DNA of 64,000 nt from NCBI GenBank assembly GCA_964057225.1, contig OZ059896.1:6324001-6388000 (forward strand), read 5' to 3'. Shown here piece by piece: positions 35,151 through 47,500 of this stretch. The stretch comes from Auanema rhodensis. Its lineage: Eukaryota; Nematoda; Chromadorea; Rhabditida; Rhabditidae. A model generated the notes under the pieces. That model was given only the letters and a program-made list of their open reading frames with translations, did not search any database and had not been told where the DNA came from. The position numbers and the translations under genes were made by a program. Within the stretch, counting starts at the first letter, position 1, and each line of letters begins with the position of its first letter.

Positions 35151-38100
35151 CTGGAGTTCTTTTTTCTTCCTTGACTCGTCGGTTCTTCCTCGGCTCTTTG
35201 GTTCTTCCTCTAATCTTCGGTTCTTCCTCGGTTCTGCTCTCGACTCGTCGGTTCTTCCTCGGCTCTTTGGTTCTTCCTAGACTCTTCGGTTCTTTCTCGC
35301 CTGTTCGAGTTTTCCTCTACTCGTCGGTTCTTCCTCGGCTCTTTGGTTCTTCCTCTAATCTTCGGTTTTGGTTCACGGACCTAATCTGGTTCCTTCAGGA
35401 CTTCTTGGTTCTTCCTTGACTCGTCGGTTCTTCCTCGATTCTTCGGTAATTCCTCGGTTCTGCTCTCAACTCGTCGGTTCTTCCTCGGCTCTTTGGTTCT
35501 TCCTAGACTCTTCGGTTCTTTCTCGCCTGTTCGAGTTTTCCTCTACTCTTCGGTTTTGGTTCACGGACCTGATCTGGTTCATTCTGGACTTCTTTCCCCT
35601 TCCTCGACTCTCCGTTCTTCCTCGACTCTTCGGTTCTTCCTCGACTCTGCTCTCGACTCGTCGGTTTTTCCTCGGCTCTTTGGCTCTTCTTCGACTCTTC
35701 GGTTTTGGTTCACGGACCTAATCTGGTTTCTTCTGGACTTCTTGGTTCTTCTTCGACTCGTCGGTTTTTCCTCGACTCTGCTCTCGACTCGTCGGTTCTT
35801 CTTCTACTCTTCGGTTTTGGTTCACGGACCCAATCTGGTTTCTTCTGGACTTCTTGGTTCTTCCTTGACTCGTCGGTTCTTCCTCGGCTCTTTGGTTCTT
35901 CCTCTAATCTTCGGTTTTGGTTCACGGACCTAATCTGGTTCCTTCAGGACTTCTTGGTTCTTCCTTGACTCGTCGGTTCTTCCTCGATTCTTCGGTTCTT
36001 CCTCGGTTCTGCTCTCGACTCGTCGGTTCTTCCTCGGCTCTTTGGTTCTTCCTCTAATCTTTGGTTTTGGTTCACGGACCTAATCTGGTTCCTTCGGGAC
36101 TTCTTGGTTCTTCCTTGAGTCGTCGGTTCTTCCTCGGTTCTTCGGTTCTTCCTAGACTCTTCGGTTCTTTCTCGCCTGTTCGAGTTTTCCTCTACTCTTC
36201 GGTTTTGGTTCACGGACCTGATCTGGTTCATTCTGGACTTCTTGCCCCTTCCTCGACTCTCCGTTCTTCCTCGACTCTTCGGTTCTTCCTCGACTCTGCT
36301 CTCGACTCATCGGTTTTTTCTCGACTCTGCTCTCGGCTCTTTGGTTCTTCTTCGACTCTTTGGTTCTTCTTCGACTCTTTGGTTCTTCTTCGACTCTTTG
36401 GTTCTTCTTCGACTCTTTGGTTCTTCTTCGACTCTTTGGTTCTTCTTCGACTCTTTGGTTCTTCTTTGACTCTTCGGTTTTCGTTCACGGACCTAATCTG
36501 GTTTCTTCTGGACTTCTTGGTTCTTCCTCGACTCTTCGGTTTTTCCTCGACCCTGCTCTCGACTCGTCGGTTCTTCTTCGACTCTTTGGTTCTTCTTCGA
36601 CTCTTTGGTTCTTCTTCGACTCTTTGGTTCTTCTTTGACTCTTCGGTTTTCGTTCACGGACCTAATCTGGTTTCTTCTGGACTTCTTGGTTCTTCCTCGA
36701 CCCTGCTCTCGACTCGTCGGTTCTTCTTCTACTCTTCGGTTTTGGTTCACGGACCCAATCTGCTTTCTTCTGGACTTCTTGCTTTTTCCTTGACTCGTCG
36801 GTTCTTTCTCGCCTGTTCGAGTTTTCCTCTACTCTTCGGTTCTGGTTCACGGACCTAATCTGGTTTCTTCTGGACTTCTGACCCTTCCTCGACTCTCCGT
36901 TCTTCCTCGACTCTGCTCTCGACTCGTCGGTTTTTCCTCGGCTCTTTGGTTGTTCTTCGACTTTTCGGTTTTGGTTCATGGACCTAATCTGGTTCCTTCA
37001 GGACTTCTTGGTTCTTCCTTGACTCGTCGGTTCTTCCTCGATTCTTCGGTTCTTCCTCGGTTCTGCTCTCGACTCGTCGGTTCTTCCTCGGCTCTTTGGT
37101 TCTTCCTCTAATCTTTGGTTTTGGTTCACGGACCTAATCTGGTTCCTTCGGGACTTCTTGGTTCTTCCTTGAGTCGTCGGTTCTTCCTCGGTTCTTCGGT
37201 TCTTCCTAGACTCTTCGGTTCTTTCTCGCCTGTTCGAGTTTTCCTCTACTCTTCGGTTTTGGTTCACGGACCTGATCTGGTTCATTCTGGACTTCTTGCC
37301 CTTCCTCGACTCTCCGTTCTTCCTCGACTCGTCGGTTTTTTCTCGACTCTGCTCTCGACTCGTCGGTTTTTCCTCGGCTCTTTGGTTCTTCTTCGACTTT
37401 TCGGTTTTGGTTCATGGACCTAATCTGGTTCCTTCAGGACTTCTTGGTTCTTCCTTGACTCGTCGGTTCTTCCTCGATTCTTCGGTTCTTCCTCGGTTCT
37501 GCTCTCGACTCGTCGGTTCTTCCTCGGCTCTTTGGTTCTTCCTCTAATCTTTGGTTTTGGTTCACGGACCTAATCTGGTTCCTTCGGGACTTCTTGGTTC
37601 TTCCTTGAGTCGTCGGTTCTTCCTCGGTTCTTCGGTTCTTCCTAGACTCTTCGGTTCTTTCTCGCCTGTTCGAGTTTTCCTCTACTCTTCGGTTTTGGTT
37701 CACGGACCTGATCTGGTTCATTCTGGACTTCTTGCCCTTCCTCGACTCTCCGTTCTTCCTCGACTCGTCGGTTTTTTCTCGACTCTGCTCTCGACTCGTC
37801 GGTTTTTCCTCGGCTCTTTGGTTCTTCTTCGACTCTTTGGTTCTTCTTCGACTCTTCGGTTTTGGTTCACGGACCTAATCTGGTTTCTTCTGGACTTCTT
37901 GGTTCTTCCTCGACTCTTCGGTTTTTCCTCGACCCTGCTCTCGACTCGTCGGTTTTGGTTCATGGACCTAATCTGGTTCATTCTGGACTTCTGACCCTTC
38001 CTCGACTCTCCGTTCTTCCTCGACTCTTCGGTTCTTCCTCGACTCTGCTCTCGACTCGTCGGTTTTTCCTCGGCTCTTTGGTTGTTCTTCGACTTTTCGG

Positions 38101-38480
38101 TTTTGGTTCATGGACCTAATCTGGTTCATTCTGGACTTCTGACCCTTCCTCGACTCTCCGTTCTTCCTCGACTCTTCGGTTCTTCCTCGACTCTGCTCTC
38201 GACTCGTCGGTTTTTTCTCGACTCTGCTCTCGACTCGTCGGTTTTTCCTCGGCTCTTTGGTTGTTCTTCGACTTTTCGGTTTTGGTTCATGGACCTAATC
38301 TGGTTCATTCTGGACTTCTGACCCTTCCTCGACTCTCCGTTCTTCCTCGACTCTTCGGTTCTTCCTCGACTCTGCTCTCGACTTGTCGGTTCTTCCTCGA
38401 CTCTTCGGTTATTCCTCAACTCTTCGGTTCTTCCAGGGCACTTTGATTCTTCCTTTGACTCGTTGGTTTTTCCTACCCCA
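35150..38480. repeat. right-arm minisatellite, unit about 19 bp, with larger blocks
   Basis: Degenerate units like GGTTCTTCCTCGACTCTTC; at 36,362-36,470 they are exact 19-bp repeats (GGTTCTTCTTCGACTCTTT). A larger block containing TTCACGGACCTAATCTGG recurs; long stretches repeat at offsets of 1,054 and 436 bp (starting about 35,944, 36,998 and 37,434). Because units seldom contain stop codons, several frames on both strands stay open for up to 265 codons. Confidence 0.9.
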
Positions 38481-38529
38481 TCCACAAGATTTCTTCCGTG
38501 GTCCAGCAGATCCTTTGTGAACGAACTTT

Positions 38530-41500
38530 TTTTCAGAAAAACGACTTTTTTGTGAACAATTCTTGGGGATGGGGTCGATATAAACCGTTTTTCCGGAAAC
38601 ACGAGAATTCCTAGCCAAATCTGACTTGAAAATTCCGATTCTACACATCTGAATACCCAACCTCAAGGTGTTTTTGTTTTATTTTAGTTGATGATCTTGG
38701 AGTAAATCGGACATTCACCGGGCACAACGTGCCTACAGCCTGAACTTTTTTGTGAACAAATCTTCTGAATTGGGTCGATATAAACCTTTTTTTCGGAAAA
38801 AGGAGAATTCCTAGCCAAATCTGACTCGGAAATTCCGATTCTACACATCTGAATACCCAACCTCGGGGTGTTTTTGTTTTATTTAAGTTGATGATCTTGA
38901 AGTAAATAGCAGATTCACCGGGCACAACGTGCCTACAGCCTGAACTTTTTTGTGAACAAATCTTCTGAATTGGGTCGATATAAACCTTTTTTTCCGAAAA
39001 AGGAGAATTCCTAGTCAAATCTGACTTGGAAATTCCGATTCTACACATCTGAATACCCAACCTCGAGCTGTTTTTGTTTTATTTTAGTTGATGATCTTGG
39101 AGTAAATAGCAGATTCACCGGGCACAACGTGCCTACAGCCTGAACTTTTTTGTGAACAAATCTTGTGGATGGGGCCGATATAAACCTTTTTTTCGGAAAA
39201 AGGAGAATTCCTAGTCAAATCTGACTTGGAAATTCCGATTCTACACATCTGAATACCCAACCTCGAGGTGTTTTTGTTTTATTTTAGTTGATGATCTTGG
39301 AGTAAATCGGACATTCACCGGGCACAACGTGCCTACAGCCTGAACTTTTTTGTGAACAAATCTTCTGAATTGGGTCGATATAAACCTTTTTTTCGGAAAA
39401 AGGAGAGTTCCTAGCCAAATCTGACTCGGAAATTCCGATTCTACACATCTGAATACCCAATCTCGGGGTGTTTTTGTTTTATTTTAGTTGATGATCTTGG
39501 AGTAGATAGCAGATTCACCGGGCACAACGTGCCGACAGCCTGAACTTTTTTGTGAACAAATCTTGTGGATGGGGCCGATATAAACCTTTTTTTCGGAAAA
39601 AGGAGAATTCCTAGTCAAATCTGACTTGGAAATTCCGATTCTACACATCTGAATACCCAACCTCGAGCTGTTTTTGTTTTATTTTAGTTGATGATCTTGG
39701 AGTAAATAGCAGATTCACCGGGCACAACGTGCCTACAGCCTGAACTTTTTTGTGAACAAATCTTGTGGATGGGGCCGATATAAACCTTTTTTTCGGAAAA
39801 AGGAGAATTCCTAGCCAAATCTGACTCGAAAAATTCCGATTCTACACATCTGAATACCCAACCTCGGGGTGTTTTTGTTTTATTTTAGTTGATGATCTTG
39901 GAGTAAATATCAGATTCACCGGGCACAACGTGCCTACAGCCTGAACTTTTTTGTGAACAAATCTTGTGGATGGGGCCGATATAAACCTTTTTTTCAGAAA
40001 AAGGAGAATTCCTAGTCAAATCTGACTTGGAAATTCCGATTCTACACATCTGAATACTCAACCTCGAGGTGTTTTTGTTTTATTTTAGTTGATGATCTTG
40101 GAGTAAATCGGACATTCACTGGGCACAACGTGCCTACAGCCTGAACTTTTTTGTGAACAAATCTTGTGGATGGGGCCGATATAAACCTTTTTTTCAGAAA
40201 AAGGAGAATTCCTAGTCAAATCTGACTTGGAAATTCCGATTCTACACATCTGAATACTCAACCTCGAGGTGTTTTTGTTTTATTTTAGTTGATGATCTTG
40301 GAGTAAATCGGACATTCACCGGGCACAACGTGCCTACAGCCTGAACTTTTTTGTGAACAAATCTTCTGAATTGGGTCGATATAAACCTTTTTTTCGGAAA
40401 AAGGAGAATTCCTAGTCAAATCTGAGTTGGAAATTCCGATTTTACACATCTGAATACTCAACCTCGAGGTGTTTTTGTTTTATTTTAGTTGATGATCTTG
40501 GAGTAAATCGGACATTCACCGGGCACAACGTGCCTACAGCCTGAACTTTTTTGTGAACAAATCTTCTGAATTGGGTCGATATAAACCTTTTTTTCGGAAA
40601 AAGGAGAATTCCTAGTCAAATCTGAGTTGGAAATTCCGATTCTACACATCTGAATACTCAACCTCGAGGTGTTTTTGTTTTATTTTAGTTGATGATCTTG
40701 GAGTAAATCGGACATTCACCGGGCACAACGTGCCTACAGCCTGAACTTTTTTGTGAACAAATCTTCTGAATTGGGTCGATATAAACCTTTTTTTCGGAAA
40801 AAGGAGAATTCCTAGTCAAATCTGAGTTGGAAATTCCGATTTTACACATCTGAATACTCAACCTCGAGGTGTTTTTGTTTTATTTTAGTTGATGATCTTG
40901 GAGTAAATCGGACATTCACCGGGCACAACGTGCCTACAGCCTGAACTTTTTTGTGAACAAATCTTGTGGATGGGGCCGATATAAACCTTTTTTTCGGAAA
41001 AAGGAGAATTCCTAGCCAAATCTGACTTGGAAATTCCGATTCTACACATCTGAATACCCAACCTCGGGGTGTTTTTGTTTTATTTAAGTTGATGATCTTG
41101 GAGTAAATCGGACATTGACCGGGCACAACGTGCCTACAGCCTGAACTTTTTTGTGAACAAATCTTCTGAATTGGGTCGATATAAACCTTTTTTTCGGAAA
41201 AAGGAGAATTCCTAGTCAAATCTGACTTGGAAATTCCGATTCTACACATCTGAATACTCAACCTCGGGGTGTTTTTGTTTTATTTTAGTTGATGATCTTG
41301 GAGTAAATCGGACATTCACCGGGCACAACGTGCCTACAGCCTGAACTTTTTTGTGAACAAATCTTGTGGATGGGGTCGATATAAACCTTTTTTTCGGAAA
41401 AAGGAGAATTCCTAGCCAAATCTGACTCGGAAATTCCGATTCTACACATCTGAATACCCAACCTCGGGGTGTTTTTGTTTTATTTTAGTTGATGATCTTG

Positions 41501-44500
41501 AAGTAAATAGCAGATTCACCGGGCACAACGTGCCTACAGCCTGAACTTTTTTGTGAACAAATCTTCTGAATTGGGTCGATATAAACCTTTTTTTCCGAAA
41601 AAGGAGAATTCCTAGTCAAATCTGACTTGGAAATTCCGATTCTACACATCTGAATACCCAACCTCGAGCTGTTTTTGTTTTATTTTAGTTGATGATCTTG
41701 GAGTAAATAGCAGATTCACCGGGCACAACGTGCCTACAGCCTGAACTTTTTTGTGAACAAATCTTGTGGATGGGGCCGATATAAACCTTTTTTTCGGAAA
41801 AAGGAGAGTTCCTAGCCAAATCTGACTCGGAAATTCCGATTCTACACATCTGAATACCCAATCTCGGGGTGTTTTTGTTTTATTTTAGTTGATGATCTTG
41901 GAGTAAATAGCAGATTCACCGGGCACAACGTGCCTACAGCCTGAACTTTTTTGTGAACAAATCTTCTGAATTGGGTCGATATAAACCTTTTTTTCCGAAA
42001 AAGGAGAATTCCTAGCCAAATCTGACTTGGAAATTCCGATTCTACACATCTGAATACCCAACCTCGAGCTGTTTTTGTTTTATTTTAGTTGATGATCTTG
42101 GAGTAAATCGGACATTCACCGGGCACAACGTGCCTACAGCCTGAACTTTTTTGTGAACAAATCTTGTGGATGGGGCCGATATAAACCTTTTTTTCGGAAA
42201 AAGGAGAGTTCCTAGCCAAATCTGACTCGGAAATTCCGATTCTACACATCTGAATACCCAATCTCGGGGTGTTTTTGTTTTATTTTAGTTGATGATCTTG
42301 GAGTAAATAGCAGATTCACCGGGCACAACGTGCCTACAGCCTGAACTTTTTTGTGAACAAATCTTGTGGATGGGGCCGATATAAACCTTTTTTTCGGAAA
42401 AAGGAGAATTCCTAGCCAAATCTGACTCGAAAAATTCCGATTCTACACATCTGAATACCCAACCTCGGGGTGTTTTTGTTTTATTTTAGTTGATGATCTT
42501 GGAGTAAATATCAGATTCACCGGGCACAACGTGCCTACAGCCTGAACTTTTTTGTGAACAAATCTTGTGGATGGGGCCGATATAAACCTTTTTTTCAGAA
42601 AAAGGAGAATTCCTAGTCAAATCTGACTTGGAAATTCCGATTCTACACATCTGAATACTCAACCTCGAGGTGTTTTTGTTTTATTTTAGTTGATGATCTT
42701 GGAGTAAATCGGACATTCACTGGGCACAACGTGCCTACAGCCTGAACTTTTTTGTGAACAAATCTTGTGGATGGGGCCGATATAAACCTTTTTTTCAGAA
42801 AAAGGAGAATTCCTAGTCAAATCTGACTTGGAAATTCCGATTCTACACATCTGAATACTCAACCTCGAGGTGTTTTTGTTTTATTTTAGTTGATGATCTT
42901 GGAGTAAATCGGACATTCACCGGGCACAACGTGCCTACAGCCTGAACTTTTTTGTGAACAAATCTTCTGAATTGGGTCGATATAAACCTTTTTTTCGGAA
43001 AAAGGAGAATTCCTAGTCAAATCTGAGTTGGAAATTCCGATTTTACACATCTGAATACTCAACCTCGAGGTGTTTTTGTTTTATTTTAGTTGATGATCTT
43101 GGAGTAAATCGGACATTCACCGGGCACAACGTGCCTACAGCCTGAACTTTTTTGTGAACAAATCTTCTGAATTGGGTCGATATAAACCTTTTTTTCGGAA
43201 AAAGGAGAATTCCTAGTCAAATCTGAGTTGGAAATTCCGATTCTACACATCTGAATACTCAACCTCGAGGTGTTTTTGTTTTATTTTAGTTGATGATCTT
43301 GGAGTAAATCGGACATTCACCGGGCACAACGTGCCTACAGCCTGAACTTTTTTGTGAACAAATCTTCTGAATTGGGTCGATATAAACCTTTTTTTCGGAA
43401 AAAGGAGAATTCCTAGTCAAATCTGAGTTGGAAATTCCGATTTTACACATCTGAATACTCAACCTCGAGGTGTTTTTGTTTTATTTTAGTTGATGATCTT
43501 GGAGTAAATCGGACATTCACCGGGCACAACGTGCCTACAGCCTGAACTTTTTTGTGAACAAATCTTGTGGATGGGGCCGATATAAACCTTTTTTTCGGAA
43601 AAAGGAGAATTCCTAGCCAAATCTGACTTGGAAATTCCGATTCTACACATCTGAATACCCAACCTCGGGGTGTTTTTGTTTTATTTAAGTTGATGATCTT
43701 GGAGTAAATCGGACATTGACCGGGCACAACGTGCCTACAGCCTGAACTTTTTTGTGAACAAATCTTCTGAATTGGGTCGATATAAACCTTTTTTTCGGAA
43801 AAAGGAGAATTCCTAGTCAAATCTGACTTGGAAATTCCGATTCTACACATCTGAATACTCAACCTCGGGGTGTTTTTGTTTTATTTTAGTTGATGATCTT
43901 GGAGTAAATCGGACATTCACCGGGCACAACGTGCCTACAGCCTGAACTTTTTTGTGAACAAATCTTGTGGATGGGGTCGATATAAACCTTTTTTTCGGAA
44001 AAAGGAGAATTCCTAGCCAAATCTGACTCGGAAATTCCGATTCTACACATCTGAATACCCAACCTCGGGGTGTTTTTGTTTTATTTTAGTTGATGATCTT
44101 GAAGTAAATAGCAGATTCACCGGGCACAACGTGCCTACAGCCTGAACTTTTTTGTGAACAAATCTTCTGAATTGGGTCGATATAAACCTTTTTTTCCGAA
44201 AAAGGAGAATTCCTAGTCAAATCTGACTTGGAAATTCCGATTCTACACATCTGAATACCCAACCTCGAGCTGTTTTTGTTTTATTTTAGTTGATGATCTT
44301 GGAGTAAATAGCAGATTCACCGGGCACAACGTGCCTACAGCCTGAACTTTTTTGTGAACAAATCTTGTGGATGGGGCCGATATAAACCTTTTTTTCGGAA
44401 AAAGGAGAATTCCTAGTCAAATCTGACTTGGAAATTCCGATTCTACACATCTGAATACCCAACCTCGAGGTGTTTTTGTTTTATTTTAGTTGATGATCTT

Positions 44501-47500
44501 GGAGTAAATCGGACATTCACCGGGCACAACGTGCCTACAGCCTGAACTTTTTTGTGAACAAATCTTGTGGATGGGGCCGATATAAACCTTTTTTTCGGAA
44601 AAAGGAGAGTTCCTAGCCAAATCTGACTCGGAAATTCCGATTCTACACATCTGAATACCCAATCTCGGGGTGTTTTTGTTTTATTTTAGTTGATGATCTT
44701 GGAGTAAATCGGACATTCACCGGGCACAACGTGCCTACAGCCTGAACTTTTTTGTGAACAAATCTTCTGAATTGGGTCGATATAAACCTTTTTTTCGGAA
44801 AAAGGAGAGTTCCTAGCCAAATCTGACTCGGAAATTCCGATTCTACACATCTGAATACCCAATCTCGGGGTGTTTTTGTTTTATTTTAGTTGATGATCTT
44901 GGAGTAAATAGCAGATTCACCGGGCACAACGTGCCGACAGCCTGAACTTTTTTGTGAACAAATCTTGTGGATGGGGCCGATATAAACCTTTTTTTCGGAA
45001 AAAGGAGAATTCCTAGTCAAATCTGACTTGGAAATTCCGATTCTACACATCTGAATACCCAACCTCGAGCTGTTTTTGTTTTATTTTAGTTGATGATCTT
45101 GGAATAAATAGCAGATTCACCGGGCACAACGTGCCTACAGCCTGAACTTTTTTGTGAACAAATCTTGTGGATGGGGTCGATATAAACCTTTTTTTCGGAA
45201 AAAGGAGAATTCCTAGCCAAATCTGACTCGGAAATTCCGATTCTACACATCTGAATACCCAACCTCGGGGTGTTTTTGTTTTATTTTAGTTGATGATCTT
45301 GAAGTAAATAGCAGATTCACCGGGCACAACGTGTCTACAGCCTGAACTTTTTTGTGAACAAATCTTCTGAATTGGGTCGATATAAACCTTTTTTTCCGAA
45401 AAAGGAGAATTCCTAGTCAAATCTGACTTGGAAATTCCGATTCTACACATCTGAATACCCAACCTCGAGCTGTTTTTGTTTTATTTTAGTTGATGATCTT
45501 GGAGTAAATCGGACATTCACCGGGCACAACGTGCCTACAGCCTGAACTTTTTTGTGAACAAATCTTGTGGATGGGGCCGATATAAACCTTTTTTTCGGAA
45601 AAAGGAGAATTCCTAGTCAAATCTGACTTGGAAATTCCGATTCTACACATCTGAATACCCAACCTCGAGGTGTTTTTGTTTTATTTTAGTTGATGATCTT
45701 GGAGTAAATCGGACATTCACCGGGCACAACGTGCCTACAGCCTGAACTTTTTTGTGAACAAATCTTGTGGATGGGGCCGATATAAACCTTTTTTTCGGAA
45801 AAAGGAGAATTCCTAGTCAAATCTGACTTGGAAATTCCGATTCTACACATCTGAATACCCAACCTCGAGGTGTTTTTGTTTTATTTTAGTTGATGATCTT
45901 GGAGTAAATAGCAGATTCACCGGGCACAACGTGCCTACAGCCCGAACTTTTTTGTGAACAAATCTTGTGGATGGGGCCGATATAAACCTTTTTTTCGGAA
46001 AAAGGAGAATTCCTAGTCAAATCTGACTTGGAAATTCCGATTCTACACATCTGAATACCCAACCTCGAGGTGTTTTTGTTTTATTTTAGTTGATGATCTT
46101 GGAGTAAATCGGACATTCACCGGGCACAACGTGCCTACAGCCTGAACTTTTTTGTGAACAAATCTTGTGGATGGGGCCGATATAAACCTTTTTTTCGGAA
46201 AAAGGAGAGTTCCTAGCCAAATCTGACTCGGAAATTCCGATTCTACACATCTGAATACCCAATCTCGGGGTGTTTTTGTTTTATTTTAGTTGATGATCTT
46301 GGAGTAAATCGGACATTCACCGGGCACAACGTGCCTACAGCCTGAACTTTTTTGTGAACAAATCTTCTGAATTGGGTCGATATAAACCTTTTTTTCGGAA
46401 AAAGGAGAGTTTCTAGCCAAATCTGACTCGGAAATTCCGATTCTACACATCTGAATACCCAATCTCGGGGTGTTTTTGTTTTATTTTAGTTGATGATCTT
46501 GGAGTAAATAGCAGATTCACCGGGCACAACGTGCCGACAGCCTGAACTTTTTTGTGAACAAATCTTGTGGATGGGGCCGATATAAACCTTTTTTTCGGAA
46601 AAAGGAGAATTCCTAGTCAAATCTGACTTGGAAATTCCGATTCTACACATCTGAATACCCAACCTCGAGCTGTTTTTGTTTTATTTTAGTTGATGATCTT
46701 GGAGTAAATAGCAGATTCACCGGGCACAACGTGCCTACAGCCTGAACTTTTTTGTGAACAAATCTTGTGGATGGGGCCGATATAAACCTTTTTTTCGGAA
46801 AAAGGAGAATTCCTAGCCAAATCTGACTCGGAAATTCCGATTCTACACATCTGAATACCCAACCTCGGGGTGTTTTTGTTTTATTTTAGTTGATGATCTT
46901 GGAGTAAATAGCAGATTCACCGGGCACAACGTGCCTACAGCCTGAACTTTTTTGTGAACAAATCTTGTGGATGGGGCCGATATAAACCTTTTTTTCGGAA
47001 AAAGGAGAATTCCTAGCCAAATCTGACTCGGAAATTCCGATTCTACACATCTGAATACCCAACCTCGGGGTGTTTTTGTTTTATTTTAGTTGATGATCTT
47101 GGAGTAAATAGCAGATTCGCCGGGCACAACGTGCCTACAGCCTGAACTTTTTTGTGAACAAATCTTGTGGATGGGGTCGATATAAACCTTTTTTTCGGAA
47201 AAAGGAGAATTCCTAGTCAAATCTGACTTGGAAATTCCGATTCTACACATCTGAATACCCAACCTCGGGGTGTTTTTGTTTTATTTTAGTTGATGATCTT
47301 GGAGTAAATAGCAGATTCACCGGGCACAACGTGCCTACAGCCTGAACTTTTTTGTGAACAAATCTTGTGGATGGGGCCGATATAAACCTTTTTTTCGGAA
47401 AAAGGAGAATTCCTAGCCAAATCTGACTCGGAAATTCCGATTCTACACATCTGAATACCCAACCTCGGGGTGTTTTTGTTTTATTTTAGTTGATGATCTT

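Larger units (their letters stand above)
27060..38480. repeat. giant foldback: nested inverted repeat with tandem arms
   Basis: The order of blocks is mirrored about an axis near 30,882. Left half: minisatellite (27060-27400), 139/144-bp unit array (27400-30060), core (30058-30692). Spacer: 30693-31070. Right half: core (31071-31705), unit array (31704-35150), minisatellite (35150-38480). The cores are reverse complements, identical wherever I compared them line by line. The tandem parts differ in copy number and subtype order between arms, so the whole is not a simple assembly mirror. Foldback transposable elements with tandemly repeated inverted termini are a known comparison (Drosophila FB); no transposase gene is seen here. 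Confidence 0.85.

Noticed and set aside
35098-38602. Many overlapping Ser/Leu/Phe-rich and Arg/Glu/Asn-rich frames up to 265 codons
   Set aside because: They come from the stop-poor 19-bp minisatellite in several frames of both strands, without splice or family support.
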